Positions 5,641 through 17,100 are shown, counted from the stretch's first letter. The stretch: 43,737 bases of DNA from DAOTUB01 sp034437455 (GCA_034437455.1 DAOTUB010000331.1:1-43737); one strand, 5' to 3'. Made by a program: numbers and translations. The notes: generated by a model not told the origin, from the sequence alone.

Positions 5641-8600
5641 ATGAAAAGACGGCACATTCTCACTTCGACCATCACCATGTTGATTCTGGTATTGATGGTC
5701 ACTGTACAAGGCTCGGCGCTGCCTGGAGACGAGCCTTTGTCTTTGGTAAGGGCAGAGGAGGCGAGCGCGCCCTCTGCGCCGCAAGATACACCGGTCACGC
5801 TCGTCGCTGAGCGCGTGACCCGCTACGACATCGCAGCCCCCAAGCTATTCTGGTACGAATGGTCGCAGTGCATCACTCCTCCCACTGCGGCCCCCACAAC
5901 GGCTCCCACGGCATACGATTACGCTGAAACGATCCGCCGCATCGCCACGTATGGCGGCCTGGTCCGCACGCTCTACGATGAAGAGGTAGTTTATCCAACG
6001 TGCCAGGATGACTTTCTCTCAAACATCGTCGCCGACGCCAACTATGTCTACTGGATGAGCCACGGGTACGGCGGCGTCGTCCGGCTCTCGACGAGCGCCA
6101 ACGTGGGCGACGCGCCCGAATTGTTGAGCGACGCTGTTTCGGGCAACGCAGAACTGGCGGAGTATGGCGACTATGTCTATGCCATGTCCACGACCGGCAG
6201 CGGCATCTGGCGCGTCAACAAGACGAGCGGCGCCGCGAACAAGATTGTGATCAGTCCCGGCGATCCGCCTCGCAACCTCCAGACCGACGGCAAGTACGTC
6301 TACTGGATCGATGGTACCACGCTGAAGAGAAAGGTCCCAGTAGTGGGAGTTCTGAGCTTGAACGTGGCCACCGGCGTGAGTGGCTATTACCCGGAGGGGA
6401 GCCAATTCCGTTTCTGTTATCCGCCTCCTTGCGAGAACACGACCGAATACGTCTTTATCGGGCAGGGCAACCAGGTGGTGCGCTACAACAATGTTGACCT
6501 AACCACCTCCACGATCTACACCAGCGCCGATGCCTCCGCGTCGATCCACACGCTGGTCAGTGAATATGGAGGGATGTTTGGTCCTTCTCGTCTCTTTTTC
6601 GTCGAAAGCCGCGAGGTCTCGTGCGACATGTTCTGCACCTACGACAACCGGCTGGTGCGCACCGGGCGAGGGGGCGGCGCGGCCGATACGTTGTATGTGA
6701 CTGATACGGGTATGGCTACCATTATGAGGATAGCCGACTATCTCCAAGCCAGCGGCGACTTTGTGTTCTGGCAGGAAAGCGGCGCGCTCAAGCGGCTGCC
6801 CCAGGACGCCGCCGCGCTGCCGATGACCAACATGCGCGTCACGGGGCTCGAGATCACCCAGGGCATCCAGGACCTCGACAACAGCGTACGGCTGATCAAG
6901 GATCGCCGCACCTTTGTGCGGGTGTACGTCCAGTCGGACGGGCCAGCCGTGCCGGGTGTGACTGCCTATCTGTATCGCACCAACTCGGGCGGCGAGGCGA
7001 TCAGCGGCCCGTTGACGCCGATCAACTCGGTTGGCCAGCAGATCACGGTGCAGCCCTACTCCATCTTTTGGCGGCTCAGCCTCGATCACAGTTTTCTCTT
7101 CGAGCTACCCTGGGATTGGACGGCGGACACGTTGTACCTGTATGCTGTGCTGAATCCGAACCGCGTCCCGCCGCAGGCGAGCTATGAAAATAACACGTTG
7201 AGGGATGGGCCGTTCACCTTCGAGACCTCGCCGCGGCTCCAGGTGCAGTTCGTCTCTTTCGGCTACCAACTGGGCAACCAGATCTATTACCCGCGCCTCA
7301 TCGACGACGTTTTCCAGACCTATTCGTGGATCCGGCGCACTTACCCGCTGGCGAGCACGCCCGGTTCCGCCAGCGATCCCTCGCCCGGCTTTCGCCCGAA
7401 CCTGTGGATCATCGCCGACGAGGCGTTGGGCAGCCACGTGGACCAGTCGGCGCCCGTGTGCGCGCAGCTCTACCCCGACCCCAAATATCGCAATCTGTGC
7501 GCCAGCGCCTACACCAACGGCGTGCTCAACGTCCTGCGCTCCGAAAACGGCGTTCCGGGGAACGTCTTTATGTACGGCATGATCTCGGACGCGGCAGGCA
7601 TCTTCCCGCGCGGCCAGGCCGGTGGGGGGAACGTGTCGAGCGGCCCGGCGGGCAGCGGCACCTGGGGCTGGGACAACGACGGGACGTATGCCGACTGGTA
7701 CGCCGGGCACGAGATCGGCCACACGCTGGCCCGTAGCCATCCCTACAAGGGATCATCGGAGGACTCGAACGTGTGTGGCCAGTCTCCCAACGACGGCGCG
7801 CTCGATCAAAGCTATCCCTATGCCGATGGGCGGCTGAGCTGGGGTTCTGAATCCTTTTGGGGGTTCGATACGGGCGACGCCGCGTTCGACCTGCCCGTCC
7901 AACTCTATCCGGGCGTCCTGTGGTTCGACGTGATGACCTACTGCCCCTATCAGTGGATCAGCGATTACACCTACGACGGCATGTACAGTTACATGCACGC
8001 CCATCCGTCCGCCCGCGTGATGGTGAATTCCGTCGCCCCGCGCGTCAGCGGCGACTTTCTCAGCGTGGCCGGAAGTATCGCGCCGGACGACGACGTGGCG
8101 GTGTTCCATCGCCTGCGCCGCCTCGATAGCGTCGCCAGCATCCCGGAGCTTGGCGCCGGCGATGACGACTATCGCATCCGGTTGCTGGATGGCACCGGCG
8201 GGGCGCTGACGGACTATGGCTTTATCCCTGAGGTGGCCGATAACGCCCCGCTCCTGAGCTTTGCCCAGGTCGTGACCTTTACGGCCGGCACGGCCCAGGT
8301 GCAGATCGTCAAGGGCGTGGATGACCAGGTGTTGGCCAGCCAGAACATCAGCGCGAACTCGCCGACGGTCAGCGACGTGGCGCTGCAAAGCGCGCCCAGC
8401 CCGGTCACCGGCACGGTCACGCTGGCCTGGAACGGCGACGACACCGACGGCGACGACCTGGCTTTCGACGTCTTTTACAGCGCCGACGGTGGGGCGACCT
8501 TCCAGCCCTTGCAGATGAACATGACCGAAAGCAGCGCGCGGGCGAGTCGGGCGCTGTTGCAGAGCTACAGCGCGGCGATCGACACCACGCCGCTGGGCGG

Positions 8601-9360
8601 CAGCAGCAGCGCCGCCCTGCGCGTCGTCGCCAGCGACGGCGTCAACACCGGCTATGGCGATACGGATCCGTTCACAATGGCGGACAAGCCGCCGCAGCCG
8701 CGCATCCTGCTCCCCGCCGACGGCACGCAGGCCCACTACGATCAGTTGGTCAACTTTGTCGGCGAGGCGTTGGACCCGCAGGACGGCAGCGTTTTCGGCG
8801 CCGGCCTCGTCTGGGGCAGCCAGGACGGCGAGCTGGGGACCGGCCCGCTGCTCTCGCTCAGTAACTTGCCGGTAGGGACTAACTATATCACCCTCACCGC
8901 GACGAACAGCGCCGCGCTCTCCGCCACCGCGACCATCACCGTCGTCGTGGACGATGACCTCGATCTGCCCGGGCCGACGCTTTCCGTTGCGCCGACGTCG
9001 GTGGGCTGGCACGTCGCCCTGGGAACGACGGAGGCTCAGACGACGAGCGTGGGCATCTATAACGCGGGCAGCGGCAGCCTGGGTTGGAGCGCCAGCGAGG
9101 ACGCCGACTGGCTGGCGACCAGCGCGATCATGGGCACGGCGCCCTACACCCTGACCCTGACGGCCGATCCGACGGGTCTGAAGGATGGCACGGTGCTGAC
9201 CACGACGTTGTGGATCACGTCGCCAGCGTCTACCGAGCACGTCACAGAGACCGTCGCGATTCCGGTGGGCCTGTCCGTGGGAGACGTGTACCGCATCTAT
9301 CCTGAGGGACCCAGCACTCTGATTTACCTGCCACTGGTGCTGCGCAACTACGGACCCTGA
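5641..9360 (+). CDS. Secreted multidomain metallopeptidase (metzincin-like)
   Basis: Translation starts at 5641 (MKRRHILTST) after GGGAGG, giving 1239 residues with a signal peptide. Residues about 50-390 carry propeller-like repeats (YVYWMSHG, YVYAMST, YVYWIDG). A CARDB-like adhesion domain (ITQGIQD) follows. The peptidase domain has HEIGHTLARSH (H690, E691, H694, H700: zinc ligands and catalytic Glu) and FDVMTYC as the Met-turn. The usual Gly of HExxHxxGxxH is Ala. Ig/PKD-like domains and a BACON-like domain (SVAPTSVGW) lead to a C-terminal LIYLPLVLRNYGP tail. It probably degrades extracellular protein. Substrate and anchoring are unknown. It is first in the secreted block, with a promoter at 5525-5553. 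Confidence 0.85.
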   Translation: MKRRHILTSTITMLILVLMVTVQGSALPGDEPLSLVRAEEASAPSAPQDTPVTLVAERVTRYDIAAPKLFWYEWSQCITPPTAAPTTAPTAYDYAETIRRIATYGGLVRTLYDEEVVYPTCQDDFLSNIVADANYVYWMSHGYGGVVRLSTSANVGDAPELLSDAVSGNAELAEYGDYVYAMSTTGSGIWRVNKTSGAANKIVISPGDPPRNLQTDGKYVYWIDGTTLKRKVPVVGVLSLNVATGVSGYYPEGSQFRFCYPPPCENTTEYVFIGQGNQVVRYNNVDLTTSTIYTSADASASIHTLVSEYGGMFGPSRLFFVESREVSCDMFCTYDNRLVRTGRGGGAADTLYVTDTGMATIMRIADYLQASGDFVFWQESGALKRLPQDAAALPMTNMRVTGLEITQGIQDLDNSVRLIKDRRTFVRVYVQSDGPAVPGVTAYLYRTNSGGEAISGPLTPINSVGQQITVQPYSIFWRLSLDHSFLFELPWDWTADTLYLYAVLNPNRVPPQASYENNTLRDGPFTFETSPRLQVQFVSFGYQLGNQIYYPRLIDDVFQTYSWIRRTYPLASTPGSASDPSPGFRPNLWIIADEALGSHVDQSAPVCAQLYPDPKYRNLCASAYTNGVLNVLRSENGVPGNVFMYGMISDAAGIFPRGQAGGGNVSSGPAGSGTWGWDNDGTYADWYAGHEIGHTLARSHPYKGSSEDSNVCGQSPNDGALDQSYPYADGRLSWGSESFWGFDTGDAAFDLPVQLYPGVLWFDVMTYCPYQWISDYTYDGMYSYMHAHPSARVMVNSVAPRVSGDFLSVAGSIAPDDDVAVFHRLRRLDSVASIPELGAGDDDYRIRLLDGTGGALTDYGFIPEVADNAPLLSFAQVVTFTAGTAQVQIVKGVDDQVLASQNISANSPTVSDVALQSAPSPVTGTVTLAWNGDDTDGDDLAFDVFYSADGGATFQPLQMNMTESSARASRALLQSYSAAIDTTPLGGSSSAALRVVASDGVNTGYGDTDPFTMADKPPQPRILLPADGTQAHYDQLVNFVGEALDPQDGSVFGAGLVWGSQDGELGTGPLLSLSNLPVGTNYITLTATNSAALSATATITVVVDDDLDLPGPTLSVAPTSVGWHVALGTTEAQTTSVGIYNAGSGSLGWSASEDADWLATSAIMGTAPYTLTLTADPTGLKDGTVLTTTLWITSPASTEHVTETVAIPVGLSVGDVYRIYPEGPSTLIYLPLVLRNYGP

Positions 9361-9388
9361 CAACGAATGCCCTCAATGTAGACTGGAT

Positions 9389-9431
9389 CTGACAGGTCGC
9401 GGACGCTTCACGTCCGATCAAGACCTGTCAG
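9389..9431. repeat. Nested inverted repeat between two secreted peptidase genes
   Basis: An outer 10-bp stem (CTGACAGGTC 9389-9398, GACCTGTCAG 9422-9431) encloses a second 6-bp stem (CGGACG/CGTCCG). There is no T-tract, so it is more like an extragenic palindromic repeat than a terminator. It may stabilise or process mRNA between the two genes. Confidence 0.65.
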
Positions 9432-9470
9432 GTCTGAGTGACTGCCATTAGACTTGTAAGGAGGCAAAAG

Positions 9471-12400
9471 ATGAAGAGGCGATGGTTATTCATTGGTGCA
9501 TTGGTATTGGGCTTGATCCTGGTTCTGGCGGTGGGGGTCATTCAGGCCCAGGAATCAGAACCCTTTTCTCGCTCGAACACGTTTTTCCGCCCCCAGCAAC
9601 TGGCATGTTCGAACAACGACGGCACTGCATCCGAGGTCATCACAGAGACAGCGGGCAGCGGCGGCGATCACTACGCCCTGGTCTATGGTATGCAAGGAGC
9701 CTGTGACTCGGAGAATGCCTACACCTTTGAGATACAGGTCACTGAGCAAAAACTGCCGGACCTGATCATCACCGACGTGTGGGAAGAGGGCAGCGACGTC
9801 TGCTACCAGATCATGAACGCGGGCGAGGAGACGGCGCCGGCGGGGCACGAGAGCGTGCTATACATTGAGGGTACCGCCAGTGCCGGGGATACGGTGACGG
9901 TCACGATGGCGCCCGGTGAGAGGCTCAACCGCTGCTTTGGCTTTTCCCAGTGGCAATGTTCAGCGTCCGAGGACACGATCAAGGTCTGCGCGGACAACCA
10001 GAATTACGTCGCTGAGAGCGATGAGGCCAACAACTGCGCCGAAGAGATCTGGCCGTGCGATACCACGCCGCCCAAGATCACGTCTGGCCCCGTCGTGTCG
10101 GACGTGCTCCAGACCTCGGTCGTCATCTCGTGGACCACCGGCGAGGATAGCGACAGCATGGTCAAGTTTGGCCGGTACGCTGGAAAGTACGAGAGTCAAA
10201 ACAGCGACCCGACGCCGTCGAAGGAACACGAGGTCCCTCTCAAAGACCTGGAACCGGCGACGGTCTATCGCTACGTCGTCGAATCGACCGACGCTTCTGG
10301 CAACACGGTCGCCAGCAAAGAGAGGTTCTTTGAGACCGCTGCGACGTCGACCGGCGAGCCGCCGAGTATAGCGTCCCCAACGGTCACGAGGGTTGAAGGG
10401 GAACGGGAACTGTACCAGATCACGGTTCCCGTCTCGGATACCTCAGGCATCGGGAGGGTCGAGTTTTATCTGGATGGGAAGCTGATCGGGACGGACTATT
10501 CCGCCGTGCCTACGCTCAAGACTCACCGCAACGTCGCCCCCACCGGGGTTGTCACCGACGGAACCTACGCATTCCTTTTCGCACCGTCGGCCTTGAAGCT
10601 GTCGCGGGTGAATTTTTTCAGCTTGCAGCACACGATCGCGGCCAAAGCCTTTGGCCTGACCAAGCTGACAAACTCAAAGTCTGTCATGTTTGCGCCTGAT
10701 TTCGAGTTCGCGGATATCAATTTCCAGGTCTGGCCCCGCTACCATCCCACGCGCTACGTCGATGGGATAGATGGTGTGTTGCCGGCGGGGACGACCGTCG
10801 AAGTATCGGCGCGCGCCTCGGAGGATGAATGGGATTGTGTGGGTGTTTTCGAAATGTGTGGGGAGGTGGAGCACGCCGTCGAACGGGTCGAATTCGAGGT
10901 AGATGGCGTCCTCGTGGATACCTCGTATCCCTCTGACGAAAATGATCTCGATCACGCCTATTCCTGGGACGTGAGCGGCCTGGGAGTAGGGACGTATCGG
11001 ATTCGGGTGCAGGCGTATGCGAATGACGGCGGTTCTCTGCTCAGTTCCCGCACCTTGACCGTGGAACCGGGAGAGCCGAGCCTGGAAGTCTCGCGGAGCG
11101 TCAGCCGGGAGGAGAATTACTTTCGCATCAGCCTGACGCTGGAGAACGAGGGCACTGCCTCTGCCGGGGTGACCCACATCCGGGACAATGTGACCGGTTT
11201 CCAGCCCCTCATCGCCAGCGCCGAAAACTATGCCGTCACCCCTGAGTATTTTCGCACCAGCCGGCACTGCGACGTCGAGATCGACGTCTTTACGGGCACC
11301 GCCGAGGCGCTCACGATCGCCCCGGGCGAGAGCGCGACCATCGAATACCTGGCCGTGCCGATCCTGTACGACGACTCGGACACGTTCGAATATGGCATCG
11401 GCGCGCGCAACGAGGTCAAGATCTGGGACCAGGGGGACTTTTGTCGCTGGAGGCTCGACCGGCCTGGCGACGTGACGGAGAGCGGCGAGCTGCTCGTCGA
11501 CGCCATCGGTTCTGCCAGGGCGGCGGCGGACTATTTGCTCGTGACGCATCCGCAAAATCTGTTCCTTGATAACTCGGGAAACACCGACGATGTCTACGAG
11601 TTGCTGGCAAAGATGGCCGAGTTGGCCCAAATCAAGTCGGGTATCCTGGGGTACGTGTCGGTCTGGAGAGCTGACCAGGTGCTGGATCAGATCCAGGGGT
11701 GGGGCGACGGGATGATGGGCAGCGACGGCGACGCCGACCATTTCCTCTCCAACGGCTACGTGTTGCTCGTGGGAGAGGTAGAGATCCTCGGTTCCTGGGA
11801 TGCGACCGGCTTTGGCTGGCGCGGCGACGTTCACTATACCGACCTGAACTATGGCGACACCGGCGGCGATTGGTATAACCCCGAGATGATCGTGGGCCGG
11901 GTGATCGGGAACAATGCCGGGGAGTTGACGGTACCGCTTCAGACCAGCATCAATGTCTATCAGGAGGAACCGAATTACTTTTTTACCAAGTCGCAAGCTT
12001 TGGTGGTCAGCGGGCGCGGCGAGAATGTGGGCGAATTTGAGGACAATGTGGATGACATATCGATGCTATTGCGAACGGTAGGCAGCTCGTTCGCGTGGGG
12101 CACGGTGACGAAAATGAAACAGACTCACGTCGAGGACGTCGAGGGACTGGACATTACCTGGGCCTTTACCTCAAGTATTCCCCCCTATGGCAGAGACTTG
12201 ATCTTTTACCGAGATCACTGTGGCGCTTTTGGGTGGGGCGACGGGTCGACCGTGATCGACACCGGAGATTTTCCCATCGACTTTGGGGAGAGAAGGCCGT
12301 TCGTCTTTGCCTGCTGCTGTCAGGCCGGGCGATACGAGGCCCTGGGCGCCATCGGGATCGCCGAGGCGTTCCTGCAAAACGAAACCGGGGTCTATATCGG

Positions 12401-13769
12401 TGCGACGGAGAATTCATATACGTCTCCCAACAACGAAGCCTGCTACTGGTTCTTTGATCGCTGGGCGGATCGTTCGGAATCTGTCGGTCAGTCGTTCAAG
12501 GCGTTAAAGAGGCACCTCGACGGGCGTGATGGCTGGTACTGGTCCGCCGAGTACAATCTGTACGGCGACCCCAAGTATGGCCTGGTTCCTGCCGCTGCGG
12601 GCTTGGTCTCTCGATCGGAGGTTGCAGCGGCGGAACCGATCATGGCGGTGAACGTCGTCGTCCCCGATTACGAGGTGACGACCACCGTCGAGAGCGGGCA
12701 TCGCGTGCGCATCCCCGGCGAGGGGGGCGGCATGCTCCAGGAGCTTGGCAAGCCCCTCGTCCCGGTTTTCTACACCGAGGTCGAGTATGCGCAAGGGTAT
12801 CGGGTTCAGGACGTGATGTTGACGTCCCGCTCTGGCTTGACGACGGCGACGGGGCTGTCTATCACGGCGACGAACATGGCGACGGACACCTGGGCCGCCG
12901 TTTTCATGGCTCCCGACGACGATGGCGAGGCGTGGTGGCCCGAACTGGAGCAGGTGTACGATTGGTCGATTCAGGATAATCCTGACGGCTCCTCCACGTT
13001 GGTCATCAAGATGTATCCCTTCTACTACAACAGTTCGACCACCAACGTCCAATTCTACAAAAACTATACCTTCACCGTTCAGATCATTTCCTCGACCGTG
13101 CAGATCACGGCCCTCGACACCGACGAGAACGTCTATGCCCAGGGGGACGAGGTACTGGTCGACCTGTCGCTTGACAATATGGGGGACGCCCAGGACGTCA
13201 TCGTCGACGCGGTCGTCAAGACGGCGATGGGCGACGTGGCGGACGGTTTGTTGCTCCAATCGCTGAAAGCTCTGTCGGGAACGGCGTCTTTCTTCTCCCA
13301 ATGGGATAGCGCAGGCGCTGAGCCGGGCTATTACTCGGTCGAGGCGGAGGTGCGGGACGGCGCCGGAAACGTGCTCGACAGAAAGATGGAACAGTTCCGG
13401 CTGGGCATCTATGCCGGCGAGATCGTCACCTTCACCGCCGGGCCGACGTTCTTTGACATTGGGGACGCGATAGACGTGTCGCTGGTGTTCAGTAACATCG
13501 GCACGGTCCCCCTCACGGGAACCGCCATCATCCGTGTTCAGGATGACGCCGGTGGGGTCGTCGAAGAGTTCAGCCACGACGTCGCCAACCTGGCTGTGGC
13601 CGAATCGATCCGCTTCGACGACGCCTGGGATACGTCCGGGGCGGAAGAGGGGGCGTTTACCGTCATCGGGTACGTGCTGTACGATTCGAGGGCGACGAGT
13701 ATCGAGACGATCGCCGTGGGCACGGAAGCGTACATCTACCTGCCCGTGGTTTTGAGGAACGGTGATTAG
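9471..13769 (+). CDS. Secreted gingipain-like (family C25) cysteine peptidase
   Basis: AAGGAGG precedes the ATG at 9471 (MKRRWLFIGALVLG), giving 1432 residues with a signal peptide ending near VIQAQE. A CARDB-like domain (LPDLIITDVW), a fibronectin-III-like domain and Ig-like repeats precede the peptidase. The C25/caspase-fold region starts near YLLVTHPQN. It holds a His in FYRDHCGAFGWG (H916) and a Cys triplet in FACCCQAG (948-950, the last best matching the catalytic Cys), followed by AEAFLQNETGVYIGAT and NLYGDPKYG. These match gingipain-type enzymes, which cleave extracellular proteins. More beta domains follow, then a YIYLPVVLRNGD tail. It probably works with the upstream metallopeptidase. 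No separate promoter was seen. Confidence 0.85.
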   Translation: MKRRWLFIGALVLGLILVLAVGVIQAQESEPFSRSNTFFRPQQLACSNNDGTASEVITETAGSGGDHYALVYGMQGACDSENAYTFEIQVTEQKLPDLIITDVWEEGSDVCYQIMNAGEETAPAGHESVLYIEGTASAGDTVTVTMAPGERLNRCFGFSQWQCSASEDTIKVCADNQNYVAESDEANNCAEEIWPCDTTPPKITSGPVVSDVLQTSVVISWTTGEDSDSMVKFGRYAGKYESQNSDPTPSKEHEVPLKDLEPATVYRYVVESTDASGNTVASKERFFETAATSTGEPPSIASPTVTRVEGERELYQITVPVSDTSGIGRVEFYLDGKLIGTDYSAVPTLKTHRNVAPTGVVTDGTYAFLFAPSALKLSRVNFFSLQHTIAAKAFGLTKLTNSKSVMFAPDFEFADINFQVWPRYHPTRYVDGIDGVLPAGTTVEVSARASEDEWDCVGVFEMCGEVEHAVERVEFEVDGVLVDTSYPSDENDLDHAYSWDVSGLGVGTYRIRVQAYANDGGSLLSSRTLTVEPGEPSLEVSRSVSREENYFRISLTLENEGTASAGVTHIRDNVTGFQPLIASAENYAVTPEYFRTSRHCDVEIDVFTGTAEALTIAPGESATIEYLAVPILYDDSDTFEYGIGARNEVKIWDQGDFCRWRLDRPGDVTESGELLVDAIGSARAAADYLLVTHPQNLFLDNSGNTDDVYELLAKMAELAQIKSGILGYVSVWRADQVLDQIQGWGDGMMGSDGDADHFLSNGYVLLVGEVEILGSWDATGFGWRGDVHYTDLNYGDTGGDWYNPEMIVGRVIGNNAGELTVPLQTSINVYQEEPNYFFTKSQALVVSGRGENVGEFEDNVDDISMLLRTVGSSFAWGTVTKMKQTHVEDVEGLDITWAFTSSIPPYGRDLIFYRDHCGAFGWGDGSTVIDTGDFPIDFGERRPFVFACCCQAGRYEALGAIGIAEAFLQNETGVYIGATENSYTSPNNEACYWFFDRWADRSESVGQSFKALKRHLDGRDGWYWSAEYNLYGDPKYGLVPAAAGLVSRSEVAAAEPIMAVNVVVPDYEVTTTVESGHRVRIPGEGGGMLQELGKPLVPVFYTEVEYAQGYRVQDVMLTSRSGLTTATGLSITATNMATDTWAAVFMAPDDDGEAWWPELEQVYDWSIQDNPDGSSTLVIKMYPFYYNSSTTNVQFYKNYTFTVQIISSTVQITALDTDENVYAQGDEVLVDLSLDNMGDAQDVIVDAVVKTAMGDVADGLLLQSLKALSGTASFFSQWDSAGAEPGYYSVEAEVRDGAGNVLDRKMEQFRLGIYAGEIVTFTAGPTFFDIGDAIDVSLVFSNIGTVPLTGTAIIRVQDDAGGVVEEFSHDVANLAVAESIRFDDAWDTSGAEEGAFTVIGYVLYDSRATSIETIAVGTEAYIYLPVVLRNGD

Positions 13770-14195
13770 AGATTGGTCCGAGTGAATAAGGAGTCACCAT
13801 GAACTCCCTTCACCCAGGAGGACGAAAATGTAGGGCGGTTGCGGATTGGGACAATCCGACGCTGACCGCTACAGGCGTTCGTCATTCCGAGCGGAACGGA
13901 GCGCAGCGGAGTGGAGTCGTAGTGTCGTGTGGCCGTGTGCCGACGTGGGCGCAGTCCCGTAGGGGCCTACGCCACTGCGGGGTCGCCCCACGACAGCGCG
14001 GCACACCGTGTGGTAGCGGGGGCCACCCCACGACACCGCGACGCCACACGGAGGAATCTCCCCGGTGGTTTTGCTTGCGAAAGTGGAGATTCCTCGACCC
14101 TTCGACACTCCCGCTGGTCGCAGGGCAGGCTTCCCTTCGGTCGCTCGGAATGACGCAAATTGGTAACAGATTTATTTTCGGAGGAGGAAAACAGA
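13770..14195. repeat. Intergenic region filled by a 276-bp inverted-repeat element (13880-14155)
   Basis: The element starts CGTCATTCCGAGCGG and ends CGCTCGGAATGACG. Inside are further palindromes, including GAGGAATCTCC (14051-14061) with GGAGATTCCTC (14085-14095). This looks like a non-coding, MITE- or REP-like repeat. Just upstream (near 13822-13836) is an orphan GGAGGACGAAA followed by ATG TAG, which may be a relic of the start region displaced by the element. The working ribosome site GGAGGAGG of the next gene lies after the element. No gene is supported here. Confidence 0.75.
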
Positions 14196-17100
14196 ATGAA
14201 TGTCAAAAAAACGCTTCGCTTGATTGTAGTGTTGATCGTTGCCATTGTCGGCATTGGGCTGTTGACTGTGGCTGTAAAATTACCTCAAGACCCTCCCTCC
14301 ACCGCGTTGGCGGCGCCGGTCGACAGTCCGGCGCAGGAGGCTATCATCATCGACCATACCTGCACGGATCTGAGCAAGATTCCGGATTACTGGATCGAAG
14401 AGGCCAAGAAACTGGCGATTCACTATGCCCATACGTCTCACGGCTCGCAGATCAACTCGGGCCTCGAGACCCTCGATAATGCAACGTACAATTTCTCTCG
14501 CTTCACCGCAGGCCCAGAGCCTCCAACGTCTTTGTCCTGTGAAGCAGGGGCGCTCTGTATGTACGATGGTAATCCGCCCGAAACATACATCGGCCCGGAG
14601 GACTATTGGAGCACGTCGGGTGGAATAAGCAGAACGCAAGCCGTCGCCGACACCGGCCTGTTTGACTATTCGATGTGGTCGTGGTGTGGACAGCAGTCGG
14701 ACAACCCGACGGCGACGGTGCAACTCTATCTGGATGTGATGGCTGGTTTCGAGTCCGCGTATCCGGATATGCGCTTCATCCTGATGACCGGACACACCGA
14801 TGGAGGCGGCTCGACGCTGGAGCGCAATAACAACATGGTCAAGCAGTACGCGATAGACAATAACATGGTGCTGTTTGACTTTGCGGACATTGAGACCTAC
14901 GATCCGCTCGGCGGAGGCCCTTACGTCAACAATGGAGAGGGTACCTGCCAGTGGTGCGTGGGCTTTTGCAGCGCTCACCCAGAGTACTGCACCGATCTGC
15001 CGAGTTCCTGCGCCCACTCGTTCACCAATCCGGAGGATGCCCTGTTTTGCAAACTGAAAGGCAACGGTTTCTGGTGGATGATGGCTCGACTGGCGGGTTG
15101 GGATGGGCAGTCTTCTGGCTCGCTCGACCTCACCGCTCCCAACGGCGGCGAGGACTGGACGGTGGGCAGCGAACACGAGATCCGTTGGACCTCCGCCGGT
15201 ACCATCACTCACGTCAGCCTGGCCTATTCCACCGACGGCTTTGGCACGAGCACCGTCATCACATCGTCCACGCCCAACACCGGCAGCTACACCTGGACGA
15301 TCCCCGACGACCCCAGCACATCGGTGCGGGTGCGGGTGACCAGCGTGGTCAGCCCCACGATCTATGACGACAGCAACGCCGATTTCACCATCAGCGAGGT
15401 CGCGGAGGATTATACATTCCAGGCCATCATCACGCCGGCCGACGCCACACCGCCCATTAGCTACACCTGGTCGCCGGAACCGTACAGCGGGCAGGGGACG
15501 GCCAGCGCGACCTATCAATGGGGAAGCGGCACGCACGTGATCGGCGTGGCGGCGACCAACTGCGGCGGCACAGTCAACGACACGTACACCTATACCGTTG
15601 ATGGACCATCTCTAGCCATTCGTAGCGTCGCAGCGCAGCAGACGACGGTGGTCTTTCAAAACGGTGTCAGTCCCAGCGCCAGTTATACTAACACGGCCGA
15701 CACAGTGCTGGCCCGTGACTTTATCACGGCGAATCTGGGCATGGTGGATCAACTGGAGACCTTCTTTGGCGACGGTGAGGAGAACCGCCGTACACTGATG
15801 TGGTGGGATCTCTCGACGTTGCCCTCCAGTGATATTGTGGTGGATGCCGCTACCGTGGAACTTTACCACTATCATACAGGTGCGGGGAATGATATGCCAA
15901 TCGCCCTTTACCGTGTAGCTCGCGGATGGACTGAGGGAGAAGGCCACTTTACTCCCTCACCTGGCGGCGCTACCTGGCTCACCGCTACCACCGGCGTCGC
16001 CTGGACAACGCCGGGCGGTGATTACCACGACACTATTCTGGATCAGACCACACTGCCGACCAGTACAGGAGAGGTCTGGATCCGCCTGGACGCCACCGCT
16101 GCTGTACAGGCTTGGGTTACGGGTGGACAACCCAATTATGGTTTGCTGCTCCGTCCTCTGAGCGGTGACTACACCTACCACTACTACCATAGCCGCGAGG
16201 CCATCACCGCCACCCTCCGCCCGCGCCTGGTCGTCACCTATACCACCGGCGCGTCCACGCCCACGCTGGACATCACCGTGCCCAACGCCAGCACAAGGTG
16301 GCCGGTCAGTAGCACGCGGCAGATCCAGTGGACCACTAGCGGCGTCATCACCGAGGTCAACCTGTCCTATTCGCTGGGCGATGGCTTCACGCCTATCGAA
16401 TCCAACGTCGCCAACACCGGCAGCTATGACTGGCCCACGCCGCCGACCACGACCATCTCGGCGCGGGTGCGCGTGCAGAGCAGCATCAGCGCCACCATCT
16501 CTGATACCAGCGACGCCTTCGAGCTGTACGAACCCGCCGAGGTGACCACCCACACCGTATATCTGCCCCTCGTGCTGAACGGCTATGCCCCGCCACAGCC
16601 CTGCCCCAACCCGCTGACGGGCGTCGCCATCACTGGGCCGATCACCGGCTCCATCACCGGGACGCTCCTTCAGCCGGCCGATCTGATCCATAAAGGCGCC
16701 TTCGCCTATCCCACCGGCGATGATTGGGCCTATGGCGCTCGCGCTCTGGCCTATTACCCCGATGGCGATCCCGGATCGACCGATAGCTACCCCGGGTCGC
16801 TTTATGCAACGGGCTACGATCAGGACGATTTCGTGGGTGAGATCACCATCCCTGAGCCGGTGATCTCGGGTAACTTTGGTGACCTACCAAAGGCGTCGGC
16901 GCTGCGGGTCTTGACCGATATCACCGGCGGCTGGAAGGACAACTGCACCTACGCCGCGGGATGCATCTATCGGGAGGTGGACGGCCTGGAATATCTGCCC
17001 AACGTCGACAGGATCGTCTGGAATCTGAAGGACTGGTACAACGTCGCCGGCCACGATCAGGACTCGTTGGGGTGGAGCAACCTCGACATGGGCGGCGCGC

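Noticed and set aside
7753..9363. Long antisense frame (536 codons) opposite the metallopeptidase
   Set aside because: Shadow frame produced by GC-rich codons of the real gene; composition is His/Arg/Ala/Gly-rich and no motif is recognisable.
13799..14479. 226-codon open frame with a plausible ribosome site
   Set aside because: Most of it reads through the palindromic element and then an alternative frame of the secreted protein gene; the product is Arg/Pro-rich with no domain signal.
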